Shown here piece after piece: positions 26,798-37,082 of a DNA stretch of 64,000 nucleotides. The stretch's first letter is position 1, and each line of letters opens with the position of its first letter. The DNA comes from Trichocoleus sp. FACHB-46 (GTDB lineage: Bacteria; Cyanobacteriota; Cyanobacteriia; FACHB-46). The notes below the pieces were generated by a model that saw nothing but the letters and a program-made list of their open reading frames with translations, was not told where the DNA came from and ran no database searches. Made by a program: the position numbers and the translations under genes. The stretch lies in NCBI RefSeq assembly GCF_014695385.1, contig NZ_JACJOD010000013.1, positions 525,519 through 589,518 of the forward strand. Direction: 5' to 3'.

Positions 26798-26883
26798 ATG
26801 TGGGTTTGGGGCTACCCAAATCTAAGCGGTGATTTCATGAAAGTAACTATTTCATGGGGAGTGGGTCGTCACCCACTTTTTTT
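26798..26883 (+). ncRNA. Structured leader with attenuator-like terminator before rimP
   Basis: Three consecutive hairpins are visible: TTTGGG/CCCAAA (26805-26810 with 26815-26820), CATGAAA/TTTCATG (26836-26842 with 26850-26856), and AGTGGGT/ACCCACT (26860-26866 with 26871-26877) followed by seven T (26877-26883). The last is a textbook terminator placed 161 bases ahead of rimP. The 5' segment GTGGGT (26800-26805) equals the 5' arm of the terminator, so it could pair with ACCCAC (26871-26876) instead and prevent termination. Attenuation is inferred; alternatively this is a short free RNA. Confidence 0.55.
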
Positions 26884-27044
26884 ATTGATAGGGTCTGTGA
26901 TAAATCTCTACGAACTTGAGAATTTGTCAAAGTAGATCATTGTGTAGCTCCGCTTACACATCACCCCTGATAGTCCCACTTTATAAAGTATGGATGTACA
27001 GCAAGCCGAAATAGTCGCTGGAGCTTGACGAAGGAGATAAGACA

Positions 27045-27506
27045 ATGGCTCACCCTTTGATCCCACAAATTATTGACATTGCAACGCCCGTTGCCGCAAC
27101 TTTGGGATTAGATGTGGTTGGGGCTGTGTTTCACACAAATCAAAGCCCTCCGATTTTGCGCGTAGACATCCGCAACCTCCAGGAAGACACTGGACTGGAG
27201 GACTGTGAACGGATGAGCCGTGCCCTAGAAGCGGCTTTAGATCTAGCTGATATTATTCCCGATACCTATGTACTGGAAATTTCCAGTCCTGGTATTTCTC
27301 GGTCGCTTACCAGCGATCGCGAGTTCATTTCATTTAAAGGGTTTGCTGTGGTTGTCAGCACTTCAGAGCCTTACGAAGGAAAAAAAGAGTGGCAAGGACT
27401 ACTGGTGCGGCGCGATGACACGGCTGTTTACATCAACCAAAAAGGGCGAGCGATCGCTATTCCTCAAGCTTTGGTGACTAGAGTGCAACTCGATGAGCAA
27501 CGTTAG
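27045..27506 (+). CDS. rimP: Ribosome maturation factor RimP
   Basis: A 153-residue factor for 30S subunit maturation. It has the two-domain RimP plan: an N-terminal alpha/beta part ([22 protein letters not shown], then the conserved [17 protein letters not shown]) and [12 protein letters not shown], followed by the C-terminal SH3-like domain ([21 protein letters not shown]). A good AAGGAGAT ribosome-binding site precedes the ATG. It is the first gene of the rimP-nusA-rnpM-infB cluster conserved across bacteria. Confidence 0.96.
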   Translation: MAHPLIPQIIDIATPVAATLGLDVVGAVFHTNQSPPILRVDIRNLQEDTGLEDCERMSRALEAALDLADIIPDTYVLEISSPGISRSLTSDREFISFKGFAVVVSTSEPYEGKKEWQGLLVRRDDTAVYINQKGRAIAIPQALVTRVQLDEQR

Positions 27507-27678
27507 CCCTGGCTACTAGTGATGGGTTTATCGACAAACCAACACGAGCTAATCAGCGTAGTAAGCGGTTTCTAACTTGAGCAAATTGCCAAATGAGGCC
27601 ATCCCTATCTAGCCAGCGTTAATTCCTGACGACTCACTGCTTCATTTAATCTTTCAAAACTATGGAGGTGTTACTGAT

Positions 27679-29016
27679 ATGTCAATGGTTCCTCTGCCTG
27701 GACTCAAAGTCATGATTGATAGTATTAGCCAGGAGCGTAATCTGCCGAAGCATGCTGTGCAAGCAGCATTGCGTGAAGCGCTCCTCAAAGGCTATGAGCG
27801 CTATCGACGGACTCAGCGCCTCGATCACGTCAATTTTGATGAAGAATACTTTGACAATTTTGAGGTAGAGCTTGATCCCGAAGAAGAAGGATTTCGCATT
27901 TTATCTACCAAGACGATTGTCGAAGCAGTGAATAATGCCGACCACCAAATTGCCTTAGAAGAAGTGCAAGAAGTGGCTGCCGAAGCTCAACTGGGTGACA
28001 CCGTGATTTTAGATGTCACCCCTGACCAAGGAGAGTTTGGTCGGATGGCTGCCATTCAAACCAAGCAAGTACTGGCCCAAAAACTCCGGGATCAACAGCG
28101 CAAGTTAGTCCAAGAAGAGTTTCAAGAATTAGAGAGCACAGTACTACAAGCCAGAGTGCTACGGTTCGAGCGTCAATCTGTGATCATGGCGGTCAGCAGT
28201 GGGTTTGGTCAGCCAGAGGTAGAAGCTGAATTACCCAAGCGAGAGCAATTGCCCAACGATAACTATCGGGCTAACGCCACATTCAAGGTTTACCTGAAGC
28301 GAGTTTCTGAAGGCTCACATCGGGGGCCGCAGCTGCTCGTATCTAGAGCTGACGCAGGCTTAGTGGTGTATCTGTTTGCTAACGAAGTCCCAGAGATTGA
28401 AGATGAAGTCGTACGTATTGTTGCCGTAGCCAGAGAAGCTAATCCACCTTCTCGCTATGTTGGCCCGCGTACCAAAATTGCTGTCGACACCTTAGAGCGT
28501 GATGTAGACCCAGTAGGCGCTTGCATTGGGGCTAGAGGTTCTCGGATTCAAGTCGTGGTGAACGAGCTACGTGGCGAAAAAATTGATGTAATTCGCTGGT
28601 CTCCTGACCCATCAACTTACATTGCCAATGCTCTTAGCCCAGCCCGTGTGGATGAAGTGCGCTTAGTTGATCCCGAAGAGCGCCAAGCCCACGTTCTGGT
28701 AGCCGAAGACCAGCTCAGTCTTGCCATCGGTAAGGAAGGGCAAAACGTGCGTTTAGCAGCACGTCTGACAGGTTGGAAAATTGACATCAAAGATATTGCC
28801 AAGTACGACTACGAAGCTGAGAACCGCAAGATTGAGGCTTTAGCAGAAGCACGTCAGAGATCTAGGCCAGTTGAGTATGAGGAAGACTACGACGAAGAGT
28901 ACGACGAAGAGTACTTGGAAGAAGATTATGCAAACTCTCCTGTCGAAGTGGAAGCCGATGAGGATGAGGACTTAGCAACTTCTGAGACAGATGAAGCCCA
29001 GCCTGTTACTGAATAG
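27679..29016 (+). CDS. nusA: Transcription termination/antitermination factor NusA
   Basis: A 445-residue RNA-polymerase-binding factor that controls pausing, termination and antitermination. It has the N-terminal polymerase-binding domain ([20 protein letters not shown]), an S1 domain (about 135-200), and two KH domains (about 230-375, with [21 protein letters not shown] and [20 protein letters not shown]). The tail after residue 390 is strongly acidic (repeated YDEEYDEEY), as is typical in cyanobacteria, which lack the C-terminal AR repeats of E. coli NusA. The gap to rimP is 172 bases. Confidence 0.96.
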   Translation: MSMVPLPGLKVMIDSISQERNLPKHAVQAALREALLKGYERYRRTQRLDHVNFDEEYFDNFEVELDPEEEGFRILSTKTIVEAVNNADHQIALEEVQEVAAEAQLGDTVILDVTPDQGEFGRMAAIQTKQVLAQKLRDQQRKLVQEEFQELESTVLQARVLRFERQSVIMAVSSGFGQPEVEAELPKREQLPNDNYRANATFKVYLKRVSEGSHRGPQLLVSRADAGLVVYLFANEVPEIEDEVVRIVAVAREANPPSRYVGPRTKIAVDTLERDVDPVGACIGARGSRIQVVVNELRGEKIDVIRWSPDPSTYIANALSPARVDEVRLVDPEERQAHVLVAEDQLSLAIGKEGQNVRLAARLTGWKIDIKDIAKYDYEAENRKIEALAEARQRSRPVEYEEDYDEEYDEEYLEEDYANSPVEVEADEDEDLATSETDEAQPVTE

Positions 29017-29109
29017 CTTTGTCATCCAGTAGTTCCTAACTAGGTAACTACGCCAGCCAAGGATGAGGGCATCAATAACCATCAATAGCAATGACTGGTG
29101 AATGACACG

Positions 29110-29400
29110 ATGAAGCCTAACTACCGTCGGTGCGCTAGTTGTCGGAAGCTGGCTTCCAAACAGGATTTCTGGCGCATTGTGCGGGTGCATTCCTCGCAAA
29201 CGGTACAATTAGATCAGGGCATGGGGCGCTCTGCTTACCTGTGTCCTGAGGTTAGTTGCTTGCAAGCCGCCCAGAAGAAAAATCGATTAGGGCGATCGCT
29301 GAAAGCTTCAGTACCACCCGATTTGTACCAAACCTTAGAGCAGCGTTTGGCAAAAGCAAGGGCAGTCGATGGACTAAAACCAGATCGCGCTCTAGAATGA
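29110..29400 (+). CDS. rnpM: YlxR-family RNase P modulator RnpM
   Basis: A 96-residue basic protein of the YlxR (DUF448) family. The fold's signature YRRCASCRKLASKQDFWRIVR is at residues 4-24, with the two Cys of the CxxC motif, then GRSAYLCPEVSCLQAAQKKNRL around 43-64. In Bacillus the homolog was recently linked to RNase P. The ATG at 29110 gives the usual N-terminus MKPNYRRC; a GTG at 29098 adds four residues. It stands at the conserved place between nusA and infB. No ylxQ (L7Ae-like) gene follows. Confidence 0.92.
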   Translation: MKPNYRRCASCRKLASKQDFWRIVRVHSSQTVQLDQGMGRSAYLCPEVSCLQAAQKKNRLGRSLKASVPPDLYQTLEQRLAKARAVDGLKPDRALE

Positions 29401-29897
29401 GAGAGTGGCAAATCCTCACTCTCTGAATAGGATTTAGCATGAATGTTGAGCTTGTAGGAGCATAATGACGGTATATTCTGGAATTGACAATCAAAATACA
29501 GGGGTAAAAAACTCTTGTCAGCAGCTAGGTGATCACCAAACGCAGGTTGTAGTCTACCTGCTGAGTTTGGTTCGGGAAAGTTAACACCAGGCGAGGATTA
29601 GTCAAAACCAGTATTTACAGGTTAATGAGGTTGCCCGGAAAGCAGCACTAAGTGGCATCTCAACCGCCTGCAAACCTACAAAGATTCATGCAAGACTTTA
29701 AACAAGAAAGCTGGTTACAAGCTAGAAATAGCTGTTTGTCTTCTGGAAAACACTCTCACAGCAGAGTGCAACTTTTCTCGTTTAAAGTTAAAAGAGAAAA
29801 CGACGTTTAAGATTCTAATGCGTCAGCAGATCAACCACTTGTAGTTAGTTTGCAAAACAGTAGGCCACTATGTAACACATTCAAGAGGGAAGAGTGG
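29401..29897 (+). other. Long leader between rnpM and infB
   Basis: 497 bases without an established gene, the longest gap in this operon. Contents: one 39-codon ORF (29465-29584), described separately, and AT-rich sequence with no strong terminator. It may hold a secondary infB promoter. Confidence 0.4.
29465..29584 (+). CDS. Possible 39-residue ORF upstream of infB
   Basis: Starts ATG and is preceded by a good TAGGAG ribosome-binding site 5-6 bases upstream. The product begins MTVYSGIDNQNTGVKNSCQQ and ends with VVVYLLSLVRES, which has a short hydrophobic helix. No domain is recognised. The only support is the ribosome-binding site and position, so it may be a leader ORF or chance. Confidence 0.25.
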   Translation: MTVYSGIDNQNTGVKNSCQQLGDHQTQVVVYLLSLVRES

Positions 29898-32800
29898 ATG
29901 AATAACGGCAAAGTCAGAATTTACGAGCTATCAAAGGAACTAAATTTGGATAACAGGGATATACTAGCCGTTTGCGAACAGCTAAATATTTCAGTTAAGA
30001 GCCATAGCAGCACGATTACAGAAGGTGAGGCTGAGCGCATCCGTGCTGCTGCCGAGAAATATACAGCGACCCACTCCTCTCCTCCAAAGCCAGCTACAGT
30101 CAGTCACGGTACGGGTGCCCAAGCCCGCGAAGCTGCCCAAGCTGCTGGCAGGAAGCCACAGATTTTAGAAATTCGTAGACCCAAAACGATTAGTCCCAAT
30201 CAGCAGTCTGCCGACGATGGGAATGAACCCATTCCTCAAGCAGCTAAACCTAATCCTCAACCTCCTATTAATCAACCCTTGCAAACTCCTGTCAAACCAG
30301 CGGCCCCGAGTCGTCCAGCCCGCTCTGCACCCTCTGCCCCTGAAAGTGCAGCTCCCGCTGTTTCTATTCCCAATTCTCCTAGTTCCGAGACTCCTGTTGA
30401 AGTAGCTTCACCTGCTAGTGAGCCCGAAAAGCCTCAAGTTAAGCGGCCTCCTAGCATCACAGAAGAACCTGCTCCTCGACCCAGAGTGAGTCACCAACCG
30501 ACTATTCAGCCACAACAATTGGTGGCACCGCCCTCTAGACCCGCCCCTCCTACAGCAAATCGCGCTCAAGCGAATCCTGCTAATCGTGTCGTCTTAAAGC
30601 GCGATCGCCCTGAGCGTCCTGAAGGGGGTACATCATCACCAAGTAGCCCTTCAGAGCCTAGAGTTGGCCAACCGCCCTCCGAAAGACGTTTCGACGCTCC
30701 GGCACGCCAGCGCGATCGCCCCGCTGCTGCTGGCTCGGACAGTGATGAGCGGCGTCCTCAGCCTGTGACTGAGCTGAGACGTCCTGCCAGCCCTGCTAGA
30801 CCTGTACGTCCCACTGCTCCCCGCGAAGGCCAGCCTGGTGCTTCCGGCGATCGCGCTGGTGGCCACCAGGGGGAACGCTCAGAAGCGGCTGTGGGAGCAG
30901 GCCCAATCGATGAGCTGCGCCGACCCACTCTACCGCGCAATCTGAAGAAAGGTAAGAGTTGGGAAGAAGAAGAAGAGGAAAACGCAGAAAACGCGAAGGC
31001 TAAGGCTGGGCCAAAAGCTAAGCGGCGGCTCCAGCCTGTTCTCGATGACGAGGACATTGAAATTGAAGACCTCGACATTGACAGCATTGATGAAGAAGAG
31101 GAATTTGATGACGGCGAGGATGCTCCTGTTCAAGTGAGTCTCTCTCTAGCACGTCCTGCTAAGCCTAAATCTCGTCCAGGCCAAGCTAGACCTGTGGCTG
31201 CTGCCCCAGCTGCCCCGAAGAGTAGAAAGTCAAACAGCCCTCGCGATCGCCGGGAACGTCGGGAGCAGGAAGCCAAAGTTGAGCGCCCCACCAAGATCAC
31301 GCTGACGACCGGGTTAACGGTGCAGGAGCTGGCCTCACTTCTAGCGGTCCCAGAAACAGAAATCATCAGAGCTTTGTTCTTCAAAGGTATTGCTGCCAAT
31401 ATCAACCAAACCCTTGACGTTCCCACCGCGAGCATGATTGCTCAAGAGATGGAAGTGGAAGTCGAGATGGCAGAGAAAGAGGCAGAAGCTCGGAAAGTTA
31501 CCGAGATGCTAGATGCAGCAGATTTGGAACTTTTGCAGCGTCGTCCTCCAGTGGTTACGATCATGGGTCACGTAGACCACGGAAAAACCACCTTGCTCGA
31601 CTCGATCCGCAAAACCAAAGTGGCTCAGGGAGAGGCAGGAGGCATTACCCAACATATTGGTGCCTACCACGTTGACGTTCCTCACGAAGGTGATGTGCAG
31701 CAGGTTGTCTTCTTAGATACGCCAGGTCACGAAGCCTTTACCGCCATGCGAGCACGGGGTACGAGAGTCACTGATATCGCCATCCTGGTAGTTGCTGCGG
31801 ATGATGGTGTTCGACCTCAAACGATTGAGGCTATCAGCCACGCCAAGGCGGCAGAAGTGCCTATTATCGTAGCCATCAACAAGATTGACAAAGAAGGCGC
31901 TCAGCTCGATCGCGTCAAGAACGAGTTGATGAACTATAACCTCGTACCGGAAGAGTACGGTGGTGACACCATCATGGTCCCAGTCAGTGCGATTAAAGGG
32001 GAAAATCTAGATACCTTGCTAGAAATGATTCTGCTGGTGTCAGAAGTAGAAGATCTCTACGCAAACCCAGATCGACCTGCTAAGGGAACAGTCATCGAAG
32101 CTCACCTCGACAAAGCTCGTGGTCCTGTTGCTTCTATGTTGGTCCAGAACGGTACCCTTCGTGTGGGCGATACCATCGTCGCAGGCTCAGCCTTGGGCAA
32201 AGTACGAGCAATGGTAGACGATCGTGGTCAGCGAGTCGAGGCAGCGGGTCCATCCTTTGCAGTGGAAATTTTAGGTCTAGGCGACGTTCCCGCTGCTGGT
32301 GATGAATTTGAAGTCTTCCAAGATGAGAAAGAAGCAAGAGCGGTAGCTTCGGCTAAAACCGATCAGCAACGTCAATCTCGTCTACAGCAGCAAGCGCTTG
32401 GTGCTCGTCGGATCACCCTCAACTCCTTGTCAGCTAAGGCTCAAGAAGGCGAATTGAAGGAACTCAACCTGATTCTAAAGGCGGATGTGCAAGGGTCTGT
32501 AGAAGCAATTCTGGGATCACTGCAACAACTGCCTCAAAATGAAGTGCAGGTCCGGGTGCTGTTGTCTGCGCCGGGAGAGGTCACAGAGACTGACGTTGAT
32601 CTGGCGTCAGCTAGTTCTGCCGTGATTATTGGGTTCAACACTACCCTGGCTAGCGGTGCGAGACAAGCTGCTGATGCAGCGGGTGTTGATATTCGTGAAT
32701 ACAACATTATCTATAAGCTCTTGGATGACATTCAAGGAGCAATGGAAGGTCTCCTAGAACCAGAAATGGTCGAAGAACCGCTGGGTCAGGTAGAAGTTCG

Positions 32801-33074
32801 GGCTGTCTTCCCAGTTGGTCGAGGTGCAGTAGCAGGTTGCTATGTCCTCTCTGGTAAGGCAATTCGTAACTGTAATGCGCGGGTTCGCCGAGGCAGCAAC
32901 GTCATTCACGAGGGCATCCTAGACTCGCTCAAGCGGATGAAGGAAGACGCCAAGGAAGTCAATGCTGGCTATGAGTGCGGTGTTGGCATGAGCAGCTTCC
33001 ATGATTGGGTTGAAGGGGACATCATTGAAACCTTCCGAATGGTAACGAAGCGCCGGACCTTGTCAGCTAGCTAA
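29898..33074 (+). CDS. infB: Translation initiation factor IF-2
   Basis: GTPase that brings fMet-tRNA to the 30S subunit and promotes 50S joining. The start is the ATG 29898 (AAGAGGGAAGAG ribosome-binding site), giving 1058 residues and the family N-terminus [20 protein letters not shown]; a TTG at 29850 is unlikely. An IF2_N domain (1-55) is followed by a long Pro/Ala/Arg-rich, then acidic, low-complexity region (60-450), a second IF2_N (about 460-520), and the G domain with G1 GHVDHGKTT (557-565), DTPGHEAF and NKID. The C-terminal domains end with [11 protein letters not shown]. The long disordered part is usual in cyanobacteria. Last gene of the operon. Confidence 0.97.
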   Translation: MNNGKVRIYELSKELNLDNRDILAVCEQLNISVKSHSSTITEGEAERIRAAAEKYTATHSSPPKPATVSHGTGAQAREAAQAAGRKPQILEIRRPKTISPNQQSADDGNEPIPQAAKPNPQPPINQPLQTPVKPAAPSRPARSAPSAPESAAPAVSIPNSPSSETPVEVASPASEPEKPQVKRPPSITEEPAPRPRVSHQPTIQPQQLVAPPSRPAPPTANRAQANPANRVVLKRDRPERPEGGTSSPSSPSEPRVGQPPSERRFDAPARQRDRPAAAGSDSDERRPQPVTELRRPASPARPVRPTAPREGQPGASGDRAGGHQGERSEAAVGAGPIDELRRPTLPRNLKKGKSWEEEEEENAENAKAKAGPKAKRRLQPVLDDEDIEIEDLDIDSIDEEEEFDDGEDAPVQVSLSLARPAKPKSRPGQARPVAAAPAAPKSRKSNSPRDRRERREQEAKVERPTKITLTTGLTVQELASLLAVPETEIIRALFFKGIAANINQTLDVPTASMIAQEMEVEVEMAEKEAEARKVTEMLDAADLELLQRRPPVVTIMGHVDHGKTTLLDSIRKTKVAQGEAGGITQHIGAYHVDVPHEGDVQQVVFLDTPGHEAFTAMRARGTRVTDIAILVVAADDGVRPQTIEAISHAKAAEVPIIVAINKIDKEGAQLDRVKNELMNYNLVPEEYGGDTIMVPVSAIKGENLDTLLEMILLVSEVEDLYANPDRPAKGTVIEAHLDKARGPVASMLVQNGTLRVGDTIVAGSALGKVRAMVDDRGQRVEAAGPSFAVEILGLGDVPAAGDEFEVFQDEKEARAVASAKTDQQRQSRLQQQALGARRITLNSLSAKAQEGELKELNLILKADVQGSVEAILGSLQQLPQNEVQVRVLLSAPGEVTETDVDLASASSAVIIGFNTTLASGARQAADAAGVDIREYNIIYKLLDDIQGAMEGLLEPEMVEEPLGQVEVRAVFPVGRGAVAGCYVLSGKAIRNCNARVRRGSNVIHEGILDSLKRMKEDAKEVNAGYECGVGMSSFHDWVEGDIIETFRMVTKRRTLSAS

Positions 33075-33141
33075 AAATCGAACTAGATAGATTTGTCGGT
33101 TTCCCTTAAGGCACCACAACTCTATCTAACTTATCTAATGG

Positions 33142-33182
33142 AATGAGAGGAGAGCGTTCTAGCTGTTTCCTCTCATTTTTTT
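33142..33182 (+). terminator. Rho-independent terminator of infB operon
   Basis: AATGAGAGGA (33142-33151) pairs with TCCTCTCATT (33168-33177) over a 16-base loop, followed by a T-run to 33182. Its position rules out a start before 33182 for the next gene. Confidence 0.9.
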
Positions 33183-33253
33183 ATGGTTTCTCGAGATTGA
33201 AGGATCTCTCCCTTATACTGAGGCTGGATTATGCACTATTTCAGCTAATTGCT

Positions 33254-33859
33254 ATGCGCTCTTCTTGGTCAGAGCCTTATTTGTGGGTTCATGCTGCTGG
33301 AGCGGCAGTGTTGCCTATTTTTTTGGAACTTTGCCTACTGGGATATGCCGTTGGAGATCCCATCCTGCCTGCTGGGCTCGAAGTTGGCTTAGTTGCAGTT
33401 ATTGGCATTGCTCCCCTGCTGTGGATGCAGTTGTTCTGCCCGTTCTACATTTTCAGTCTTATGGTATTCGCGCTGAAACCAGAGAGCTTAACTGTGGAGC
33501 AGCGCCGAATTCTCAGCTTATTTAAGATGCAAGAAAGCCGAGTTCTGGCAACAGTCACGCCAGTGTTCTTGGTAGGTGTCCTATGGCAACTCTATCGAGT
33601 CGCACCTGTAGCCGCCACTGTTGCACCGTTTTCGGCAGGATGGCGAGTTCTAGGTTTACTGATCGCTGCGATCGCTTTTTTGGCTTGCAACCTCTTTTTG
33701 CAGGTATCAGTTAGCGTTGCTCGGATACTGCTACTCAGTAATGCCGAGGTCGCTGCTACCGAACCCTTTCCTGCTGACAAAATCCGACAAAATTTTACGA
33801 TTCCTGGCATCCAGGTTAATCAAATTTTGCCCCCTGTTTTGCCAGAAGTTGGGTCCTAA
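33254..33859 (+). CDS. Low-complexity tail membrane protein
   Basis: A 201-residue integral membrane protein of a cyanobacterial family known to me as low-complexity tail membrane protein. It begins MRSSWSEPYLWVHAAG, has two spans (about 18-37 and 42-72, with WMQLFCPFYIFSLMVFALKPE), a cytoplasmic loop reading EQRRILSLFKMQESRVLA, and two further spans. The tail is short here (EPFPADKIRQNFTIPGI...VLPEVGS) rather than long and low in complexity. The start at 33254 is required because earlier codons overlap the infB terminator. Function unknown. Confidence 0.7.
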   Translation: MRSSWSEPYLWVHAAGAAVLPIFLELCLLGYAVGDPILPAGLEVGLVAVIGIAPLLWMQLFCPFYIFSLMVFALKPESLTVEQRRILSLFKMQESRVLATVTPVFLVGVLWQLYRVAPVAATVAPFSAGWRVLGLLIAAIAFLACNLFLQVSVSVARILLLSNAEVAATEPFPADKIRQNFTIPGIQVNQILPPVLPEVGS

Positions 33860-33947
33860 GTGAGTGCAGTAGGTGTTACAACTACTATGCCTATAGCAGA
33901 ATCAGCAGGTTCCAGTTCTAGCTCTACAGAAGGAAATGAGGTTTAAG

Positions 33948-33963
33948 CCCCTCAAGCGAGGGG
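33948..33963. repeat. Short GC hairpin in the spacer after the membrane protein gene
   Basis: CCCCTC (33948-33953) pairs with GAGGGG (33958-33963) over AAGC, within a 223-base spacer. No T-run follows. It resembles ends of small decayed mobile elements but no element is visible. Confidence 0.3.
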
Positions 33964-34082
33964 AGATAGTGTTGTTTGCAGCACACCTCTAGGAGGTGAC
34001 TTCGCTATCCTAAGAAAAGGGCGAAGATCAAAGCTCTATTCGTCTGAGTTCTGCTGTGTTTATAGCTTTTTTTGAGGTATTT

Positions 34083-34325
34083 ATGGCTAATTCTGCCTTT
34101 TCCTTTGGTGACCTATCCGGTCCAAGTGCGGCTGCTAATAGTCTCTCTAGCCACTTCTCTGCAGATCCAGAAATTTGGTCGAATCTGAAGCAAGCGATCG
34201 CCACTAGCTCCGGGTTTCAGCGTTGGCAGCTAGAAGGCAAGACCGATGAAAACCTAGACGCTCTGAGCCTAGACCATCGAGTTCAGCGTTATCTACGCGA
34301 AACCTTAGAAACGTTAGCTTACTAA
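34083..34325 (+). CDS. Small hypothetical protein (80 residues)
   Basis: Starting at the ATG 34083 the product begins MANSAFSFGDLSGPSAAANS, then has a helical part reading SNLKQAIATSSGFQRWQLEG and ends HRVQRYLRETLETLAY. The earlier start at 34056 adds nine hydrophobic residues and is less likely. The composition is that of a soluble cytoplasmic protein. I recognise no domain. Its stop lies 4 bases from the stop of the convergent DUF1400 gene. Confidence 0.55.
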   Translation: MANSAFSFGDLSGPSAAANSLSSHFSADPEIWSNLKQAIATSSGFQRWQLEGKTDENLDALSLDHRVQRYLRETLETLAY

Positions 34326-34329
34326 ATGC

Positions 34330-34878
34330 TTAAAACAAGCGGCCTCGATTTAGCAAGTTTTCGAGGCGATCGCTGAGACGGCTCAGTTGACGGTAGGCTC
34401 CCACTAGGCGATCGCCTTCGACTTCAACTTCTTGAGTTGGATAATTTTGCAGCACTTCCATCAATGTCAGCTTGCCATCAGGACTAGCAGAGAGAGTTAG
34501 GGCGGCCCGAAGCGCTTGCCGATTTGCTTGATTGGAAGGAGTATGAATTGCTGGGCTAATCTGATCCAGCACAGCATTGCCTGCCCAACTGTTTAATACT
34601 CGATCGAGTAGTCGGGGATTGACCTTAACTACTTGAGTTAAAGGCTGACGAATGTCTTCTGGACTTTTTCCGGCTAGCTTCAAATAAGTAGCTAAAGCCG
34701 GGGAAGGAGTGCCTGTCTCTGTCAGCCTCGTTAATTCTTGAACAGAAATTTTTTCTCTTAAAATTTTGTACTTCAGTACTACTTGTTCGGCGGCGATCGC
34801 GTTAGAGCTACTGAGCAATATTCCAGCGGTGATGCCCACTGCTAGCGCCCGTCGCAACTTTAGAATGGGTGATTTCAT
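34330..34878 (-). CDS. Secreted stand-alone DUF1400 protein
   Basis: A 182-residue protein with a signal peptide (cleavage after AIAA, residue 30). The remainder matches DUF1400, a helical domain usually found in front of an alpha/beta hydrolase in cyanobacteria: EQVVLKYKILREKISVQELT, TPSPALATYLKLAGKSPEDI, and KVNPRLLDRVLNSWAGNAVLDQ. Here no hydrolase domain follows; the protein ends with a helical RQLSRLSDRLENLLNRG. It may act alone or be a shortened relative. Function unknown. Confidence 0.8.
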   Translation of the reverse strand: MKSPILKLRRALAVGITAGILLSSSNAIAAEQVVLKYKILREKISVQELTRLTETGTPSPALATYLKLAGKSPEDIRQPLTQVVKVNPRLLDRVLNSWAGNAVLDQISPAIHTPSNQANRQALRAALTLSASPDGKLTLMEVLQNYPTQEVEVEGDRLVGAYRQLSRLSDRLENLLNRGRLF

Positions 34879-35378
34879 GAGGAATCTCAGTGTGTCTATG
34901 GGCTTCTACGTAAAATGACAGTGAATCAGACCAATTAGTTTCGATTAAAGCCGTAAAAATTCTATATTTTGTAATAGTAATTCGTTAATCTAAATTCTAT
35001 TAGAGGATTACGTTTACTTAACTTCACAATATACTGATTAGCCGCTAAATTGAGGGCGTTTCAGCTTAGCTCAAGGGCTGATGCAAATAATAATTTTCTA
35101 TAGGGCATTCAGTTAATTCCACCCTCCGGATGTGGCGAAAAGGAGGGAACTCTAGTGAAGAACTGCTTGTCGTTTAGTACAATCGACCGATTTTAATCCT
35201 AAAATTTTGAGGAATTTCCTCAACTGACAGGTATCTTTTTGGAGGAGTTAGAGGCGGCTGGCAAGTTCCAGAGCCCTTTGCTGCCCTTTAAAGCTCTATT
35301 TAATAGAGTCAGGTTTACCTTTGCTCCCTGTCCTTACCCATCTTCCCTTACCCACAGTGAGATCGTTTGAGAGCGACA
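34879..35378. other. Long AT-rich spacer, divergent
   Basis: 500 bases between divergent genes, AT-rich in the first half (to about 35060). It must contain both promoters. I see no ORF with a ribosome-binding site and no strong hairpin. Confidence 0.4.
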
Positions 35379-37082
35379 ATGATGACACATCAGGGGTCTC
35401 TGATTCAGCAACCTATTATCAATAAGATGTATACCACTGCAAAAGCGATCGCCCCCCTCCAGGTTGGCCTCACGGCTTTGTTGCTGTGGGTTGGCGGTAC
35501 AGTAATTCTGCCCGCCGGAGCTAACAACGCTACTCCTTCGAGCCATACCACCACAACGGCGCTGCAAGTTGCCCAAATTCCTGCCGGAGCCACTGTCCTC
35601 TACGTCAATTCCGCCTTGGGAACGGATGATGCGGGTGCAGGTAGTAGCGAAGGGGCACCTTACCGCAGCATTACTTACGCTCTGAAACAAGCTAAGTCCA
35701 ATACTGTCATTCAGCTAGCGCCTGGTAGCTATACCAAAGATACAGGGGAAGTTTTTCCCCTGGTCGTGAAACCAGACGTCATCTTGCGAGGAGATGAAGC
35801 CAATAAGGGACAAACCGTGCTTGTGATTGGCAGTGGTCCTTACGTCAGTCCTACTTTTGCCTCCCAAAACGTTACGATTCGGGCTGATAAGGACAGTGAA
35901 GTTCGCGGCCTCACTGTGACTAATCCTATGACTCGAGGAACGGCGCTTTGGGTAGAATCCAGCAATCCTGAAATCAGAAATAATACCTTCTCCAATAGCC
36001 TCCGGGATGGCATTTTTGTCACAGGTACTGGAGCGCCCACGATCGCAGACAATGTTTTTACTCAAAATAAAGGTAATGGCGTTTCTCTCGCCCGCGCTGC
36101 TCAGGGTGAAATTCGAGGTAACCTGTTCCAAGCTACAGGATTTGGCATTGCGATCGGTGGCACCTCTGCTCCGACCCTAGAGGGCAACCAAGTGATTCAA
36201 AACACAGACGGCATCGTCGTTTCGGATTCCGCTCGTCCTGTGTTACGAGATAACGTGATTGAGAACAACACCAGAGATGGTGTGGTTGCCATTACCAATG
36301 CTCAGCCCAACCTCGGTACTGCAGAGAATCCCGGTAGCAACACCATTCAGAATAACGGTCGCTACGATTTGTACAATGCCACTCGTGGCAACACAATTGT
36401 GGCTGTAGGTAATCAAATTAATCCACAGCGGATTTCTGGCCCTGTAGATTTTGTTGCGGCTGATGTTACCCCTCCAGGCGGGTCAACAGTTTCACAATTT
36501 AAAGATGTACAAGGCCACTGGGCTCAAGCTTTTATTGAAGCGCTAGCGGCACGAAATATTATTAGTGGCTTCCCGGATGGTACTTATCGGCCATCTACGC
36601 CAGTCACACGCGCTCAGTTTGCCGCCATCATTAACAAAGCTTTTACCCCTTCTGCTCAGCGCTCTAGTATCAACTTTATAGATGTGGGTCAAAGTTTCTG
36701 GGGCTACCAAGCGATTCAAACCGCTTATCGGGGTGGATTTTTGGCAGGTTACCCAGGGGGTGTATTCTTGCCAGACCAACAGATCCCTAGAGTGCAAGTT
36801 CTGGTCTCTTTAGCAAATGGGCTAGGATACAGCGCTACTAACACCAGCGCTTTAACTCGGTATTACACGGATGCTGCTCAAATTCCTAGCTATGCGATCG
36901 CACCTGTAACAGCGGCGACCCAACGCAGCATCGTCATCAACTACCCAACGCTCAATCAGTTGAGTCCCAATCGGGAAGCGACACGAGCTGAAGTTGCGGC
37001 TTTTGTCTATCAAGCCCTTGTAAATGCAGGCAAAGTTGATCCTATTACTTCTCCTTATGTGGTGAGTGGGTCTCAACCGTAA
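35379..37082 (+). CDS. Surface protein with DUF1565/beta-helix and C-terminal SLH domains
   Basis: A 567-residue exported protein. The start at the ATG 35379 has GAGAG upstream; an ATG at 35427 is also possible. A hydrophobic signal segment lies near residues 25-50. Then comes a DUF1565-type segment (LYVNSALGTDDAGAGSSEGA, PYRSITYAL) leading into a right-handed parallel beta-helix (about 125-365), with repeated NNTF, DNVF, GNLF, GNQV and DNVIENN turns. The last 190 residues hold S-layer homology repeats (FKDVQGHWAQAFIEAL, GFPDGTYRPSTPVTRAQFA, GYPGGVFLPDQ). SLH repeats bind peptidoglycan or its polymers, which places the beta-helix at the cell surface. Confidence 0.85.
   Translation: MMTHQGSLIQQPIINKMYTTAKAIAPLQVGLTALLLWVGGTVILPAGANNATPSSHTTTTALQVAQIPAGATVLYVNSALGTDDAGAGSSEGAPYRSITYALKQAKSNTVIQLAPGSYTKDTGEVFPLVVKPDVILRGDEANKGQTVLVIGSGPYVSPTFASQNVTIRADKDSEVRGLTVTNPMTRGTALWVESSNPEIRNNTFSNSLRDGIFVTGTGAPTIADNVFTQNKGNGVSLARAAQGEIRGNLFQATGFGIAIGGTSAPTLEGNQVIQNTDGIVVSDSARPVLRDNVIENNTRDGVVAITNAQPNLGTAENPGSNTIQNNGRYDLYNATRGNTIVAVGNQINPQRISGPVDFVAADVTPPGGSTVSQFKDVQGHWAQAFIEALAARNIISGFPDGTYRPSTPVTRAQFAAIINKAFTPSAQRSSINFIDVGQSFWGYQAIQTAYRGGFLAGYPGGVFLPDQQIPRVQVLVSLANGLGYSATNTSALTRYYTDAAQIPSYAIAPVTAATQRSIVINYPTLNQLSPNREATRAEVAAFVYQALVNAGKVDPITSPYVVSGSQP

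Noticed and set aside
33948..33963. Hairpin considered as the end of an IS200/IS605-type element
   Set aside because: No transposase or TnpB-like remnant is visible in the surrounding 223 bases.
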